From NCBI GenBank assembly GCA_019912395.1, contig JAIOIH010000010.1:1-64000 (forward strand): a stretch of DNA of 64,000 nt, in the 5' to 3' direction. Position 1 is the first letter of the stretch. The number at the start of each line of letters is the position of its first letter. Below are positions 44,958 to 54,846 of this stretch, in pieces. A model generated the notes under the pieces. That model was not told the DNA's origin and searched no databases. It saw only the letters and a list, made by a program, of their open reading frames with translations. The translations under genes were made by a program, and so were the position numbers. The stretch is from Flavobacteriales bacterium. GTDB lineage: Bacteria > Bacteroidota > Bacteroidia > Flavobacteriales_F > PHOS-HE28.

Positions 44958-45886
44958 GCAACCGCATCAGCATCATCCCGGGGATCTGCATCCTGCTATT
45001 GGCGGGCTGCCGGTCCGCCGCTCCCGATCCCGGGGTCAACGATACCCCCACGCAAGGGAGGATCCTGGTGTTGGCTGACATGGACTGCCGACCGGTGATC
45101 GAAAAGGAACACATGATATTCTCCTCCTTCTACCCCAAAGCGGAGGTGACCGTGCGCTACCTGAACGAGGCGGACCTGCTCAAGGCCATGCTCAACGATA
45201 GCGTGCGTTGCGTGTTCACCTCCGTGGACCTTGGCGGGGAGCAGCAGGCGTGGTTCCGGCAACGCAACCTCAGCACGCCCATCATCCCGATCTACAAGGG
45301 AGGGATAGCCGTGGTGGTGAACAAGGAAAGCCCGTTGCACCATTTGGACCTGGGGAAATTGGCGAAGTTGCTGGGCGGAACGAATGCGCTGGAAGTGACC
45401 GCGGATGAGGAAGGAAGCCTCGGCCTGGACTCCATGACAGCCTTGTTCGCCGGCGCGGGGAGCGGGGTGGCGCGGCTGCTGGTGGATTCCCTCCGTATCG
45501 GCAAGTTGCGGGGGCGCGCCTTGGCGGATGTGCCAGCCGTGGTGGCCCAGGTGGCCCGTGACCCGCGGACCATCGGATTCCTGCCCTTCGAGGCCATCAG
45601 CGACCTGGACAACCCGCAAATGCGGGCGCTGCGCGATCAGGTGCGCTTGTTGCCGATCGCCCGCAGGGCGGATGACCCCCCCGTACTTCCCTCGCAAAGC
45701 ACCCTTGCCGACGGGGCATACCCCCTTCAGCGCACCGTGCATGCCATACTTACGGAGGGGAAAAGCGGTCTTGGCACTGGTTTTGTTTCCTTTGTCGCCA
45801 ACCATAAAGGGCAACGGATCATTCTCAAGCTGGGTGTAGCCCCCATCAACATACCCACACGAAACGTGGAGATCGTCCCTTATTAG
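44954..45886 (+). CDS. PstS-like substrate-binding lipoprotein
   Basis: About 310 residues from the GTG at 44954, which overlaps the previous stop; the upstream extension of the frame to 44720 lies inside tonB. The N-terminus gives a lipoprotein signal (IIPGICILLLAGCRS). The mature part resembles phosphate/anion-binding proteins: VFTSVDLGGEQQAWFR, IPIYKGGIAVVVNKESPLHH, and a second lobe ending YPLQRTVHAILTEGK. In TonB-linked Bacteroidota clusters such proteins are common and their ligand is usually unproven; phosphate is a guess from family. It is likely anchored in the periplasm. Confidence 0.85.
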   Translation: MSNRISIIPGICILLLAGCRSAAPDPGVNDTPTQGRILVLADMDCRPVIEKEHMIFSSFYPKAEVTVRYLNEADLLKAMLNDSVRCVFTSVDLGGEQQAWFRQRNLSTPIIPIYKGGIAVVVNKESPLHHLDLGKLAKLLGGTNALEVTADEEGSLGLDSMTALFAGAGSGVARLLVDSLRIGKLRGRALADVPAVVAQVARDPRTIGFLPFEAISDLDNPQMRALRDQVRLLPIARRADDPPVLPSQSTLADGAYPLQRTVHAILTEGKSGLGTGFVSFVANHKGQRIILKLGVAPINIPTRNVEIVPY

Positions 45887-45896
45887 CCGATTTGGA

Positions 45897-47693
45897 ATGA
45901 AGACTATCCTGACCTTTGGATTTGCCTGTGTCGCCCTTGGTGCCACCGCTCAATTGCCGGAAGCCATCAAGCTTACGGACAATGAACAGTTCGAGAAGGC
46001 CACTGCCGCCTTCAAACGCATCTTGAGCACTGCGCCCACCAGCGGAGAGGCTTGGTTCCATCTGGGTGAAAACTACTTCGCCAATGACCGGTCGGACAGT
46101 GCGGAGGCGGCCTACCGTCGGGGGTTGGAGGTGAACCCGAGCTATCCGCTCAATTATGCCGGCCTGGGCAAGGTGCTCCGGGAGCATGGAAAGGACGCGG
46201 AGGCCCAAAGCCAGTTGGACAAGGCCACCGAGGTGGCGCTGCTCAAGTCCAACAAGTTCAGCAAGGAGCAGATCGCCGCCACGTACCGCGAAGTGGGGGA
46301 GGGGCTATTGGCTGGCAAGAGCCCGGACTATGATGCCGCCTTGGCCATGGTGCAGAAGGCCATCGACCTGTATCCGAAGGACCCCGAAGCTTACATCCTC
46401 AAGGGTGATGTCCTGTTTGACCGGAACCCGAGGGACGGTTCAGCCCCATTGGAGAACTATAAAAAGGCCATGGAGCTGGAGCCGATGAACGCCAAGCCCG
46501 TGGCCCGGAAGGCCTTCATGTACTACCGGGCGAAGAACTTCCCCGGATCCATCGAGGAATACACCAACGCCATCACGCTGGACCCCGGATTCGCACCGGC
46601 CTATCGGGGCAGGGCGGAAGCCTTCTTCATGGCACGCGACTTCGACAAGGCCAACGCGGACATGCAGAAATACCTCCAGTTGAACAGTGGCAGCATCAGC
46701 GCACGCGTGCGGAACGCCCAGTTCCTGTTCCTGGTGAAGAAGTACGATGAGAGCCTCAGCGAGATCCAAGCACTGGAGAACGAAGGGGTGAAGAACATGG
46801 TGCTCAAGCGTCTCAAAGCCTTCGACCTGACCGAAAAGGGCGACTTTGCAGCAGCGGAGAGCACTATGCAGGAATACTTCAAGGAACAACCGGCCGACAA
46901 GGTGATCAGCCTCGACTACGAGTACTACGGCAAGATCTACCAAGGGCTGGCCAAGGAGCTGGAAACGAACCCGGCGATCAAGATCGTGAACGGGACTGCG
47001 CAAGTGAACGAAAACGCCGCCAAGTTCACTGGCTCAGTAGAGAACGCCGATGGCACTACCACGGTGAACTTCAACTTGACACCCTACGACTCCCTCGCCG
47101 CCGAGATGTACCTGAAGGCCGCCCGCATGGACAAGACCAAGGACTACCTCTTTCTGGAGGCCGCCAAGGCATTCACGGACGCCAAAGCATACGGAAAGGC
47201 TGTTTCCACCATGCGGGAGAAAGTACGAGGGGACCGGCCAGAGGTGAACGATTGGTACTACCTCGGCGCCATGGCAAACCGCGCCAAAATGTACCAGACC
47301 GCCGACAGTGCTTGGGCCGAGTACATCGCCAAGCAACCGAACATCTACCAGGGCTACCTCTACCGCGCCCGCTCCCAAGCCGGTATGGACACGGCGGAAG
47401 TGAAGACCTGGTCCGCCAGGCCGAACTACGAGGAGGTGATCCGCAAAATGAAGCCCGAAGACCGGGAAAAGCACAAGGACGACCTCGAGGAAGCCTACAA
47501 CTACATGGGCCTCTACTACCTCTACAACGAGGCCGATATGGACCGTGCGAAGGCCAAATGCTGGTTCGAGAAAGTGAGCACATTGGACGCCGGCACCAGT
47601 ATTACCCAACAGGTGAACAACACCTTCCTGAAGATGAAGGAGCTGAAGGACGTGACCCCTTCGGAATGCGGCTTGGACCCCATGCCCAAGTGA
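45897..47693 (+). CDS. Exported TPR repeat protein
   Basis: The 598-residue protein starts with a signal peptide (MKTILTFGFACVALGATAQ). It contains a series of tetratricopeptide helical pairs, clearest at AWFHLGENYFANDRSDSAEA and AFMYYRAKNFPGSIEEYTNA. The C-terminal third continues with less regular TPRs (VKTWSARPNYEEVIRKM) and ends with a single Cys (SECGLDPMPK). It closes the TonB/PstS cluster, 10 bp after the lipoprotein gene. It probably acts in periplasmic protein contacts; partners are unknown. Confidence 0.88.
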   Translation: MKTILTFGFACVALGATAQLPEAIKLTDNEQFEKATAAFKRILSTAPTSGEAWFHLGENYFANDRSDSAEAAYRRGLEVNPSYPLNYAGLGKVLREHGKDAEAQSQLDKATEVALLKSNKFSKEQIAATYREVGEGLLAGKSPDYDAALAMVQKAIDLYPKDPEAYILKGDVLFDRNPRDGSAPLENYKKAMELEPMNAKPVARKAFMYYRAKNFPGSIEEYTNAITLDPGFAPAYRGRAEAFFMARDFDKANADMQKYLQLNSGSISARVRNAQFLFLVKKYDESLSEIQALENEGVKNMVLKRLKAFDLTEKGDFAAAESTMQEYFKEQPADKVISLDYEYYGKIYQGLAKELETNPAIKIVNGTAQVNENAAKFTGSVENADGTTTVNFNLTPYDSLAAEMYLKAARMDKTKDYLFLEAAKAFTDAKAYGKAVSTMREKVRGDRPEVNDWYYLGAMANRAKMYQTADSAWAEYIAKQPNIYQGYLYRARSQAGMDTAEVKTWSARPNYEEVIRKMKPEDREKHKDDLEEAYNYMGLYYLYNEADMDRAKAKCWFEKVSTLDAGTSITQQVNNTFLKMKELKDVTPSECGLDPMPK

Positions 47694-47723
47694 TCGACCA
47701 AGACCTGATCAGGGCACCGGAAA

Positions 47724-47755
47724 GGACGGCGACGAGAGAACTCTGGTCGCCGTCC
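47724..47755 (+). terminator. Hairpin after the TonB/TPR cluster (probable terminator)
   Basis: GGACGGCGAC and GTCGCCGTCC form a perfect 10-bp stem around a 12-base loop, 31 bp past the TPR stop. No U-tract follows, so it may act as a processing or attenuating hairpin. Confidence 0.6.
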
Positions 47756-47810
47756 TGCGTACTGGGTGCCTATTTTCGCGCCGTTCACCGCACATTTTCC
47801 ACTTCGCACC

Positions 47811-48797
47811 ATGTTCGACCTCATTCGTGATTTCCCCGACCACCTGCAAGAAGCCCTTTCCATTGGCCGGAACGCCAAATTGGGCACACCGAACGGCCCG
47901 TACACCAATGTGGTCGTCACCGGGCTTGGTGGCAGCGGCATTGGTGGACTGATCGCGGCGCAGGCCGTAGCCGGTGAGGCCACCTGCCCGATCGAAGTGT
48001 ACAGCAATTACTACTTGCCAGCGTACGTGGGCAAGGGCAGCCTGGTGATCGCGTGCAGCTACAGCGGCAACACGGAAGAGACCCTGGCCGCGATGAAGCA
48101 GGCCATGGACAAGGGCGCACGTGTGGTCTGTATCACCAGCGGCGGCACCATGCTGGACACCGCCAAAGCCAAGGGCTTGGACCATATCGTGATCCCCGGC
48201 GGCAACCCGCCTCGCACCATGCTGGCCTATTCACTTACCCAGCAGTTCTTCGTGCTGAAGCATTTCGGCATCATCAAGAGCGACTTCGAGAGCTCCGTGT
48301 CCCGCTCAGCCGAGCAATTGAAGAGCAACCAAGCCGCGATCCAGGCGGAAGGGAAGGAGTTGGCGGGGAAGCTGTTCGGCAAGCGCGCCGTCATCTATAG
48401 CGAAGCCTCCACCGAGGCGGTGAGCATCCGCTTCCGGCAGCAGCTCAATGAGAACAGCAAGGAGCTATGCTGGCACCACGCCATCCCGGAGATGAACCAC
48501 AACGAGCTGGTGGGCTGGGCCGGTGGTGACAAAAGCATTGCCGTGGTGATCTTCCGCCACAAGGACGACCACGAGCGCAGCCAGATGCGCATGGAGATCA
48601 ACAAAGAGGTTTTTGCCAAGTACACACCGAACGTGTACGAGGTGTGGAGCAAAGGCGATGATAGGCTCGAACGCCAGCTGTACTTGATCCACCTTGGTGA
48701 TTGGACGAGCTGGTACCTCGCCGAGAAGAAGGGTGTTGACGCCACCGAGATCGGCGTGATCAACATGCTGAAAGGGAAGCTGGCTGAGGTGAAGTAG
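47811..48797 (+). CDS. Bifunctional phosphoglucose/phosphomannose isomerase
   Basis: About 328 residues from the ATG at 47811. Two SIS domains are present: [24 protein letters not shown] and CITSGG in the first, and the active-site region [12 protein letters not shown] with catalytic Glu/His in the second. These enzymes interconvert glucose-6-phosphate or mannose-6-phosphate with fructose-6-phosphate in glycolysis and cell-surface sugar supply. A TATTTTCG box (47771-47778) sits upstream and explains the shorter start. A GTG at 47766 is rejected. Confidence 0.93.
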   Translation: MFDLIRDFPDHLQEALSIGRNAKLGTPNGPYTNVVVTGLGGSGIGGLIAAQAVAGEATCPIEVYSNYYLPAYVGKGSLVIACSYSGNTEETLAAMKQAMDKGARVVCITSGGTMLDTAKAKGLDHIVIPGGNPPRTMLAYSLTQQFFVLKHFGIIKSDFESSVSRSAEQLKSNQAAIQAEGKELAGKLFGKRAVIYSEASTEAVSIRFRQQLNENSKELCWHHAIPEMNHNELVGWAGGDKSIAVVIFRHKDDHERSQMRMEINKEVFAKYTPNVYEVWSKGDDRLERQLYLIHLGDWTSWYLAEKKGVDATEIGVINMLKGKLAEVK

Positions 48798-48822
48798 GTG
48801 GACGAAAGTATCCGCGTTGGGC

Positions 48823-48830
48823 TACCTTGG
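48823..48830 (+). promoter_or_regulatory. Near-consensus -7 box immediately before lpxD (TACCTTGG)
   Basis: TACCTTGG differs from TAnnTTTG at one position and lies five bases before the ATG, so transcription would start at about the start codon. The start choice at 48835 and this box support each other. Confidence 0.4.
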
Positions 48831-48834
48831 GCCG

Positions 48835-49860
48835 ATGCAATTCACAGCCGCCCAGATCGCCGACCTCCTCCAAGGAACCGTTGAGGGTGATCCCCAATCC
48901 ACCGTTTCACGCCTGTCGAAGATCGAAGAGGGCGGCGCTGGTTCGCTTTCGTTCCTCGCCAATCCGGCCTACACGCAACACATCTACGGCACCACGGCTT
49001 CGGTGGTGATCATCGGCAAGGACTTTGCGCTAACGGCACCCGTGAAAACAACGCTCGTGCGCGTGGCTGATGCGCAAGGTGCCTTCGCGAAGGTGCTGGA
49101 GATGTACGATCAGGTCAAGCGGAACAAGAAGGGCATATCCCCGCAAGCGGTGATCTCCGATGGTGCCACGCACGGCACGGATTGTTACATCGGACCATTG
49201 GCCTTCATCGGCGAGAACGCACGCATCGGCCACAACGTGAAGATCTACCCGCAGGTCTACGTCGGTGACAACGTCACCATCGGTGACAACACCACCATTC
49301 ATGCCGGCGTGAAGATCTATTCGGACTGCGTGATCGGCAAGGATTGCATCATCCACAGCGGCACGGTGATCGGCAGCGACGGCTTCCGCTTTGCTACCGG
49401 TCCGGACGGCGGTCAAAAGGTGCCGCAGATCGGCAACGTGGTGCTTGAGGATAACGTGGAGATCGGTGCGAACTGTGCGATCGACCGCGCGACGCTGGGC
49501 AGCACCATCCTGCGCAAAGGCGTCAAGTTCGACAACCTGATCCATATTGCGCACAACGTGGAAGTGGGGGAGAACACCTACTACGCGGCGGGCGGCGTGG
49601 TGGCGGGCAGTACCAAGATCGGCAAGAACTGCATGTTCAGCGGACAGGTGGGCATCATCGGGCATCTGAAGATCGCCGACGGCACCATCATCGCGGCGCA
49701 GAGCGGCATCAGCAAGAACACCGTGACAGGCGAGAGCTACATGGGTTCACCGGCCTGGGAGGCGGGCAAGTACCGCAAGAACTATATCCACTTCCGGAAC
49801 TTGGATAAGCTTGTGGAGCGGGTGGAAAAATTGGAGAAGTTGGAGAAGGGGGGGAAGTAG
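48835..49860 (+). CDS. lpxD: UDP-3-O-acylglucosamine N-acyltransferase
   Basis: About 341 residues. LpxD adds the N-linked acyl chain in lipid A synthesis. The N-terminal UDP-binding lobe ([30 protein letters not shown]) leads into a left-handed beta-helix of hexapeptide repeats from about residue 110 ([20 protein letters not shown]). The catalytic His region is [20 protein letters not shown]. The C-terminus is a charged coiled coil ([17 protein letters not shown]). The ATG at 48835 is five bp after TACCTTGG (48823-48830), which suggests a leaderless or near-leaderless mRNA; the GTG at 48817 would precede the promoter box. Confidence 0.96.
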   Translation: MQFTAAQIADLLQGTVEGDPQSTVSRLSKIEEGGAGSLSFLANPAYTQHIYGTTASVVIIGKDFALTAPVKTTLVRVADAQGAFAKVLEMYDQVKRNKKGISPQAVISDGATHGTDCYIGPLAFIGENARIGHNVKIYPQVYVGDNVTIGDNTTIHAGVKIYSDCVIGKDCIIHSGTVIGSDGFRFATGPDGGQKVPQIGNVVLEDNVEIGANCAIDRATLGSTILRKGVKFDNLIHIAHNVEVGENTYYAAGGVVAGSTKIGKNCMFSGQVGIIGHLKIADGTIIAAQSGISKNTVTGESYMGSPAWEAGKYRKNYIHFRNLDKLVERVEKLEKLEKGGK

Positions 49861-50045
49861 TTCGCCACGGAGGTGCATCGTGCCGCAGGAGCATTGCGGG
49901 ATCGCTCCGATATGTATCGGAGTTCAACGCCTTCTTGGACGGCCACCCACCGGTCCACCCGGAGATTCATCCTCCATAAGCACGGTCCGCGCCCATTGGG
50001 GTTTTCCCCCGACCCACGGCAGGACTCAGTAATTTCGCGGTCGCC

Positions 50046-51848
50046 ATGCCCGAACCCCTTGACATACGCGAGAAGATCAAGCTGCTGCCGCATCAGCCGG
50101 GTGTGTACCAGTTCTTCGACAGCGAGGGGAAGATCCTGTACGTGGGCAAGGCCACCAGCCTGCGCAGCCGCGTGGGCAGCTATTTCGCCAAGGACCACCC
50201 CGATGGCAAGACCCGCGTGCTGGTGCGCAAGATCACCGACCTGCGCACCATCGTAACGGAGTCCCCGTATGAGGCGCTCTTGCTGGAGAACTCCCTGATC
50301 AAGGCCTACCAGCCGCGCTACAACATCCTGCTGCGCGACGACAAGAGCTATCCGTGGATCCGGATCCGCAACGAGCACTACCCCCGCATCGAGGGCATGC
50401 GGAATCCGGAGGACGACGGCTCCGAGTACATCGGCCCCTTCGCTTCCGTGCGCACCATGCGGACGCTGCTCAAGCTGGTCCACCAACTCTACAAGCTCCG
50501 TACCTGCAACTACGACCTTTCACCCGCGAACATCGCCAAAGGCAAGTACAAGCGCTGCCTGGAATTCCACCTGGGCAATTGCAGGGCACCGTGCGAGGCC
50601 CTGCAAAGCGAGGCGGACTATGATGCCAACGTCGCTCTTGCGCGCCAAGTGCTGAAAGGCCGGATCAGCGGCGTGCTGCGCTTGCTGAAGGAGCAGATGA
50701 GCGACCATGCCGAGAAGCTCGACTTCGAGCTGGCGGAGGAGGTGCGGGAGAAGATCGAGCGCCTGGAAAAGTACCAGGCCCGCAGCACCGTGGTGAACCC
50801 GGACATCGGCGACGTGGACGTGTTCGGCCTGGCCCGCAACACCGACAGCACTTTTGTGAACTACATGCGCGTGATCGACGGGGCCGTGGTACATGGCATC
50901 ACCATCGAGCTGAAGCGCAAACTGGACGAGCCTGACGACGAGGTGCTGCAATATGCCATCGCCGAGCTGCGCCAGCGCTATCGCAGCAATGCGCCCGAGG
51001 CCATCGTGCCCATGGACCCCGGCATCCCGATACCGGGGCTCTCCTTCACCGTGCCCCAGCGCGGCGACAAGAAGCACCTGCTGGACATGGGCGAGCGCAA
51101 TGCGCGTTACTTCATGCTGGAGAAGCAGAAGCAGGAATCCCTTGTGGATCCCGAGGCCGCCACCAACCGCGTGCTGGAACAACTGAAGCAGGACCTGCGC
51201 CTCACGGAACTGCCGCGCCACATCGAGTGCTTCGACAACAGCAACACGCAAGGCACGGACCCGGTGAGCGCCTGTGTGGTCTTCAAGGACGCCAAGCCCA
51301 GCAAGAAGGACTACCGCCACTTCAACATCCGCACCGTGGAAGGCCCGGATGATTTCGCCAGCATGGAAGAGGCCGTGGAGCGGCGCTACGCCCGGTTATT
51401 GACCGAAGATGCACCACTGCCGCAGCTCGTGGTGATCGATGGCGGAAAAGGCCAACTGCACGCCGCGCTCAACGTCTTCGACCGGCTGGGCCTTCGCGGC
51501 AAGATCGCGCTCGTGGGCATCGCCAAGAATTTGGAGGAGATCTTCTTCCCGGGCGACCCCTATCCCTTGCACATCGACAAGCGAAGCACCAGCCTTCGCC
51601 TGATCCAGCAGATGCGCAACGAGGCGCACCGCTTCGGCATTGCGCACCACCGCAGCAAACGCAGCAAGCGCACCGTGCGCACGGGGCTGGAGGACATCCC
51701 CGGCATCGGCCCGAGCACTGCGAAGAAGTTGCTCAACCGCTTCGGCTCCATCAAGGGCATCCGCGAAGCCACGAGCGAAGAAGTGGTCGCGGAGATCGGC
51801 GCGAAGAAGGCGGAGGTGGTGCTGAAGGGGATCGCTGTGGTGAAGTGA
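50046..51848 (+). CDS. uvrC: Excinuclease ABC subunit C
   Basis: The 600-residue protein makes the two incisions of nucleotide excision repair with UvrAB. Residues 17-40 hold the GIY-YIG-type domain (GVYQFFDSEGKILYVGKATS, 3' incision), then a UVR region, the RNase H-like 5'-incision domain with CFDNSNTQGTDPVSACVVF and VVIDGGKGQL, and the C-terminal helix-hairpin-helix DNA-binding part (LEDIPGIGPSTAKKLLNRFG). Length is normal. A TAATTTCG box lies just upstream (50030-50037). Confidence 0.97.
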   Translation: MPEPLDIREKIKLLPHQPGVYQFFDSEGKILYVGKATSLRSRVGSYFAKDHPDGKTRVLVRKITDLRTIVTESPYEALLLENSLIKAYQPRYNILLRDDKSYPWIRIRNEHYPRIEGMRNPEDDGSEYIGPFASVRTMRTLLKLVHQLYKLRTCNYDLSPANIAKGKYKRCLEFHLGNCRAPCEALQSEADYDANVALARQVLKGRISGVLRLLKEQMSDHAEKLDFELAEEVREKIERLEKYQARSTVVNPDIGDVDVFGLARNTDSTFVNYMRVIDGAVVHGITIELKRKLDEPDDEVLQYAIAELRQRYRSNAPEAIVPMDPGIPIPGLSFTVPQRGDKKHLLDMGERNARYFMLEKQKQESLVDPEAATNRVLEQLKQDLRLTELPRHIECFDNSNTQGTDPVSACVVFKDAKPSKKDYRHFNIRTVEGPDDFASMEEAVERRYARLLTEDAPLPQLVVIDGGKGQLHAALNVFDRLGLRGKIALVGIAKNLEEIFFPGDPYPLHIDKRSTSLRLIQQMRNEAHRFGIAHHRSKRSKRTVRTGLEDIPGIGPSTAKKLLNRFGSIKGIREATSEEVVAEIGAKKAEVVLKGIAVVK

Positions 51849-51907
51849 CGCTTTTACGACCTCCTCGTCCGCGGGGTCATTACCTTGTACGTCCTAAGCT
51901 TCCGGAC

Positions 51908-52198
51908 ATGAAAGCGATCACCGCTGTTGCACTGGCCATGGCCCTTTCCGGTTCAGCACTCGCGCAAGAGCCTTCGTGGATCTGGGGGAAAGGCTTCTCC
52001 GAGGGAGTTTCGAGCAATCCCTTCGCGGACGAAACAGGCCATACATTCTTCCAATACCATTTCAACGATACGGCCCTCGTCAATGGGGAGACCTACACGG
52101 AGGTGAACGGACTCGGCTTGCTGCTCGCCACCTTGGATGCAAATGGAAGCTATGTGGTCCGTAGCGGTTCGTCCGTTAGCCATCTGATCATCCAGTGA
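51908..52198 (+). CDS. Short secreted protein, possibly the 5' remnant of a longer T9SS cargo gene
   Basis: The ATG at 51908 gives a 96-residue protein with a good signal peptide (MKAITAVALAMALSGSALAQ). The mature part (ILWGKGF-like WIWGKGFSEGV, then LLATLDANGSYVVRSG) looks like the beginning of a beta-rich surface protein and ends abruptly at SHLIIQ. No C-terminal sorting domain follows in any frame before the next gene at 52317. I read it as truncated or decayed, though a small real gene is possible. Confidence 0.5.
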   Translation: MKAITAVALAMALSGSALAQEPSWIWGKGFSEGVSSNPFADETGHTFFQYHFNDTALVNGETYTEVNGLGLLLATLDANGSYVVRSGSSVSHLIIQ

Positions 52199-52316
52199 CC
52201 CGTTCCTTCGCAGAGCGATCAATGGGCGCGTCACTGTCGGCTCACTACCTTACCATCATGCAGTGCTCGGCCAATTGCAACATTGGTTCCGGCCAATTCA
52301 CTCGATCCGTTAGGTG

Positions 52317-53312
52317 ATGCCAGCCGCGATCCTCCTCCCTTTCCGCAACGCGGCCCCAACGCTGGATGCCGCCATCGCGAGCATTACCGCGCAAACATTC
52401 CAGGACTGGGAACTCCTGCTGATCGACAATGCGTCGACGGATGACAGCTCCAAGATCGCAAGTCAATGGGCTGCGCGCGATGAGCGGATCCGTGTGATGC
52501 AGGAGGAAACGGTCGGCATTGCGCACGCGCTCAACACCGGGCTGCGCTTCGCCAGCACCCCACTGATCGCCCGCATGGATGCCGATGATCTCAGCCATCC
52601 GGAACGCTTGGCGAAGCAGACGGAATACATGGCCACGCATCCGGAGATCGGCGTGCTGGGAACGCGCACCACCTTCAGCACTTCGGTGGAAAAGAGCAGC
52701 GGCATGCGCTGGTTCACGGATTGGCAGAACGCGATCGGCACGCCGCACGAGCACTTCGTGAAACGCTTTGTGGATGTTCCCTTGGCGCACCCCACGGTGA
52801 TGTTCCGTCGTGAGCTGGTGGAGCGCTTTGGCAACTACGATATCGGCCCGCTACCGGAGGACCATGAGCTTTGGTTGCGCTGGATGGATGCCGGCGTGCG
52901 CTTCGCGAAGTTGCCCGAGGAGCTGCTTACATGGAACGACCATGCGATGCGCCTCAGCCGTACGCACCCCAACTACAGCGTGGACGCCTTCTTCAAAACC
53001 AAGGCAAAGTGGCTCGCCAAGTGGTTGCACCGAACGCTGCACGGCAGGCCGGTGATCATCGCAGGGACGAGCGGGATGTGCCGCGAGCGTGCTCGCCTGC
53101 TGGGGGCCGAGGGGGTCGCGATCACGGCCTTCACCGATGTGAAACCGCGCATCGTTCCCGGCCATGGATTCATTCCTCACGATGAACTGCCTCCATCCGG
53201 AAAAGCATTCGTCGTCTCGTTCATTTCGCAACGCGGCACCGGTGATCGGATCGCGGAGTTCCTGGTCTCACGCGATCTGGAGGAAGGGAAGGACTTTATC
53301 CTGGCGGCCTGA
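52317..53312 (+). CDS. Glycosyltransferase family 2 with Rossmann-like C-terminal extension
   Basis: About 331 residues from the ATG at 52317. The N-terminal GT-A domain has AAILLPFRNAAPTLDAAIAS, LLLIDNASTDDSS and the metal-binding IARMDADDLSHPER, then LPEDHELWLRWMDAGVRFA with the catalytic-region acidic motif. After about residue 240 comes an extra domain (RPVIIAGTSGMCRERARLLG and ITAFTDVKPRIVPGHGFI) that looks like a nucleotide/sugar-binding Rossmann module. It probably adds a sugar to a surface glycan. The C-terminal domain is uncommon in plain GT2 enzymes. Confidence 0.9.
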   Translation: MPAAILLPFRNAAPTLDAAIASITAQTFQDWELLLIDNASTDDSSKIASQWAARDERIRVMQEETVGIAHALNTGLRFASTPLIARMDADDLSHPERLAKQTEYMATHPEIGVLGTRTTFSTSVEKSSGMRWFTDWQNAIGTPHEHFVKRFVDVPLAHPTVMFRRELVERFGNYDIGPLPEDHELWLRWMDAGVRFAKLPEELLTWNDHAMRLSRTHPNYSVDAFFKTKAKWLAKWLHRTLHGRPVIIAGTSGMCRERARLLGAEGVAITAFTDVKPRIVPGHGFIPHDELPPSGKAFVVSFISQRGTGDRIAEFLVSRDLEEGKDFILAA

Positions 53313-53347
53313 CCGCAGGGAACGAAGTACTTTGGCGGGATATCCGC

Positions 53348-54748
53348 ATGGGCCATATCCGAACATCATCTTTCGACCCCGCCAAGGACCTCCGCGCATT
53401 GCGCGATCATTTCCACGGCGGTGCCACACGACCTTACAGGGTCCGCCGCGATGCCTTGAAGGCCTTGAAGCGCGCGTTGCGGAACCACGAGGAAGCCTTG
53501 CTGGCGGCCATGCATGCCGATATGCAAAAGCCCCGCTTCGAGGGCTACATGGCGGATATCGGCCTGGTGCATGCCGAGATCGGCCATGCACTGGCGCACC
53601 TGAGCGAATGGATGCAGCGAGAGGATGTGGCCACGCCGATCAGCCTGTGGCCTGCTACCAGTGCGATCCATCCGCAGCCGTTGGGCGTGGTGCTGATCAT
53701 CGCGCCGTGGAACTATCCGGTGGTGCTTGCGCTTTCACCGCTGGTGGGTGCCATCGCTGCGGGAAATTGCGCGGTGGTGAAGCCGAGCAATGAGGCGCCG
53801 CGCACTGCCGAGGTGGTGGAGCGCATCATCAATGAAGCGTTCCGGAAGGAACATGTGCATGTGGTGCAGGGATCCGGAAGCGCGGTTGTTCCACCCTTGA
53901 TCGACGGCTTCCACTTCGACCATGTCTTCTTCACGGGCAGCACGAACGTGGGCCGGAAGATCCTGGCCCAAGCCGCTCCACGGCTTACGCCGGTCACCTT
54001 GGAGCTTGGTGGAAAAAGCCCTGCGATCGTGGACCGGAAAGCGAACATCGATCAAGCGGCGAAACGCATCGCCTGGAGCAAATTCTTCAACGCGGGACAA
54101 ACCTGCATCGCCACCGACCACGCGCTGGTCCACACGTCGGTGATGGAACCTTTCCTTGCGGCCTTCGCGAAGCATACCGAGCGCTTCTACGGGAAGGAGC
54201 CGCAGCGATCGCCGCATTTCGCACGGCTGGTGAACGACAGGAACTTCCAACGGGTAAGGGGTTATCTCGCCGATGGGCGCATCCTGTTCGGTGGGCGGAA
54301 CGATGCTGCCGAGCGGTACATCGCACCTTCCGTGCTGGTGGATATCCGCACGGATAGCCCGGTGATGAACGAGGAGATCTTCGGACCCCTTCTGCCGGTG
54401 GTCCCGTGGACGGAACCGGAGGAAGTGATCGGCATTGTACAGCGGAATCCCACGCCCCTGGCGCTCTATGTGTTCAGCAAGAGCCGATCAACACAAGGCT
54501 ATTTCACGGAGCGCATCGCCTTCGGCGGCGGCTGCATCAATCACTGTTTGCTGCACTTCGGCAATCCGGAGCTGCCTTTTGGCGGTGTGGGCACCAGCGG
54601 CATGGGGCGCTATCACGGCAAGCGGAGCTTCGACCTGTTCAGCCACCACAAGGGCCTTGTTACCGCAGGCGCGCTTCCGGATCCCGGCATCCAGTACCCC
54701 CCCTATGCCCGTTGGAAGGAGAAGGTCCTTCGCTGGGCGATGAAGTAG
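53348..54748 (+). CDS. Aldehyde dehydrogenase, class 3-like
   Basis: The 466-residue NAD(P)+-dependent enzyme oxidises aldehydes to acids. Landmarks: the NAD-binding PWNYPVVLALSP (Asn122), GSTNVGRKI, catalytic Glu219 in TLELGGKSPAIV, and the nucleophile Cys253 in NAGQTCIATDH. The NEEIFGPLLPVV and GGVGTSGMGRYHGKRSFDLF segments are typical of class 3 fatty-aldehyde types. Substrate is not predictable; no partner genes are adjacent. Upstream GTACTTTG (53327-53334) is a near -7 match. Confidence 0.95.
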   Translation: MGHIRTSSFDPAKDLRALRDHFHGGATRPYRVRRDALKALKRALRNHEEALLAAMHADMQKPRFEGYMADIGLVHAEIGHALAHLSEWMQREDVATPISLWPATSAIHPQPLGVVLIIAPWNYPVVLALSPLVGAIAAGNCAVVKPSNEAPRTAEVVERIINEAFRKEHVHVVQGSGSAVVPPLIDGFHFDHVFFTGSTNVGRKILAQAAPRLTPVTLELGGKSPAIVDRKANIDQAAKRIAWSKFFNAGQTCIATDHALVHTSVMEPFLAAFAKHTERFYGKEPQRSPHFARLVNDRNFQRVRGYLADGRILFGGRNDAAERYIAPSVLVDIRTDSPVMNEEIFGPLLPVVPWTEPEEVIGIVQRNPTPLALYVFSKSRSTQGYFTERIAFGGGCINHCLLHFGNPELPFGGVGTSGMGRYHGKRSFDLFSHHKGLVTAGALPDPGIQYPPYARWKEKVLRWAMK

Positions 54749-54759
54749 CGGGAGGGGTG

Positions 54760-54812
54760 GATCAGCTGATGGGTCAGCGGACGGTCGGACATGACGGTGC
54801 CATCAGCTGATC
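54760..54812. repeat. 13-bp perfect inverted repeat after the aldehyde dehydrogenase
   Basis: GATCAGCTGATGG (54760-54772) and CCATCAGCTGATC (54800-54812) surround 27 bp. Each arm itself contains the self-complementary GATCAGCTGATC-like core. It may terminate transcription or belong to an intergenic repeat family also seen at 17997-18022. Confidence 0.6.
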
Positions 54813-54846
54813 ATTGGTGCCCGGGAATAAAAGCAAACAACTGCTG

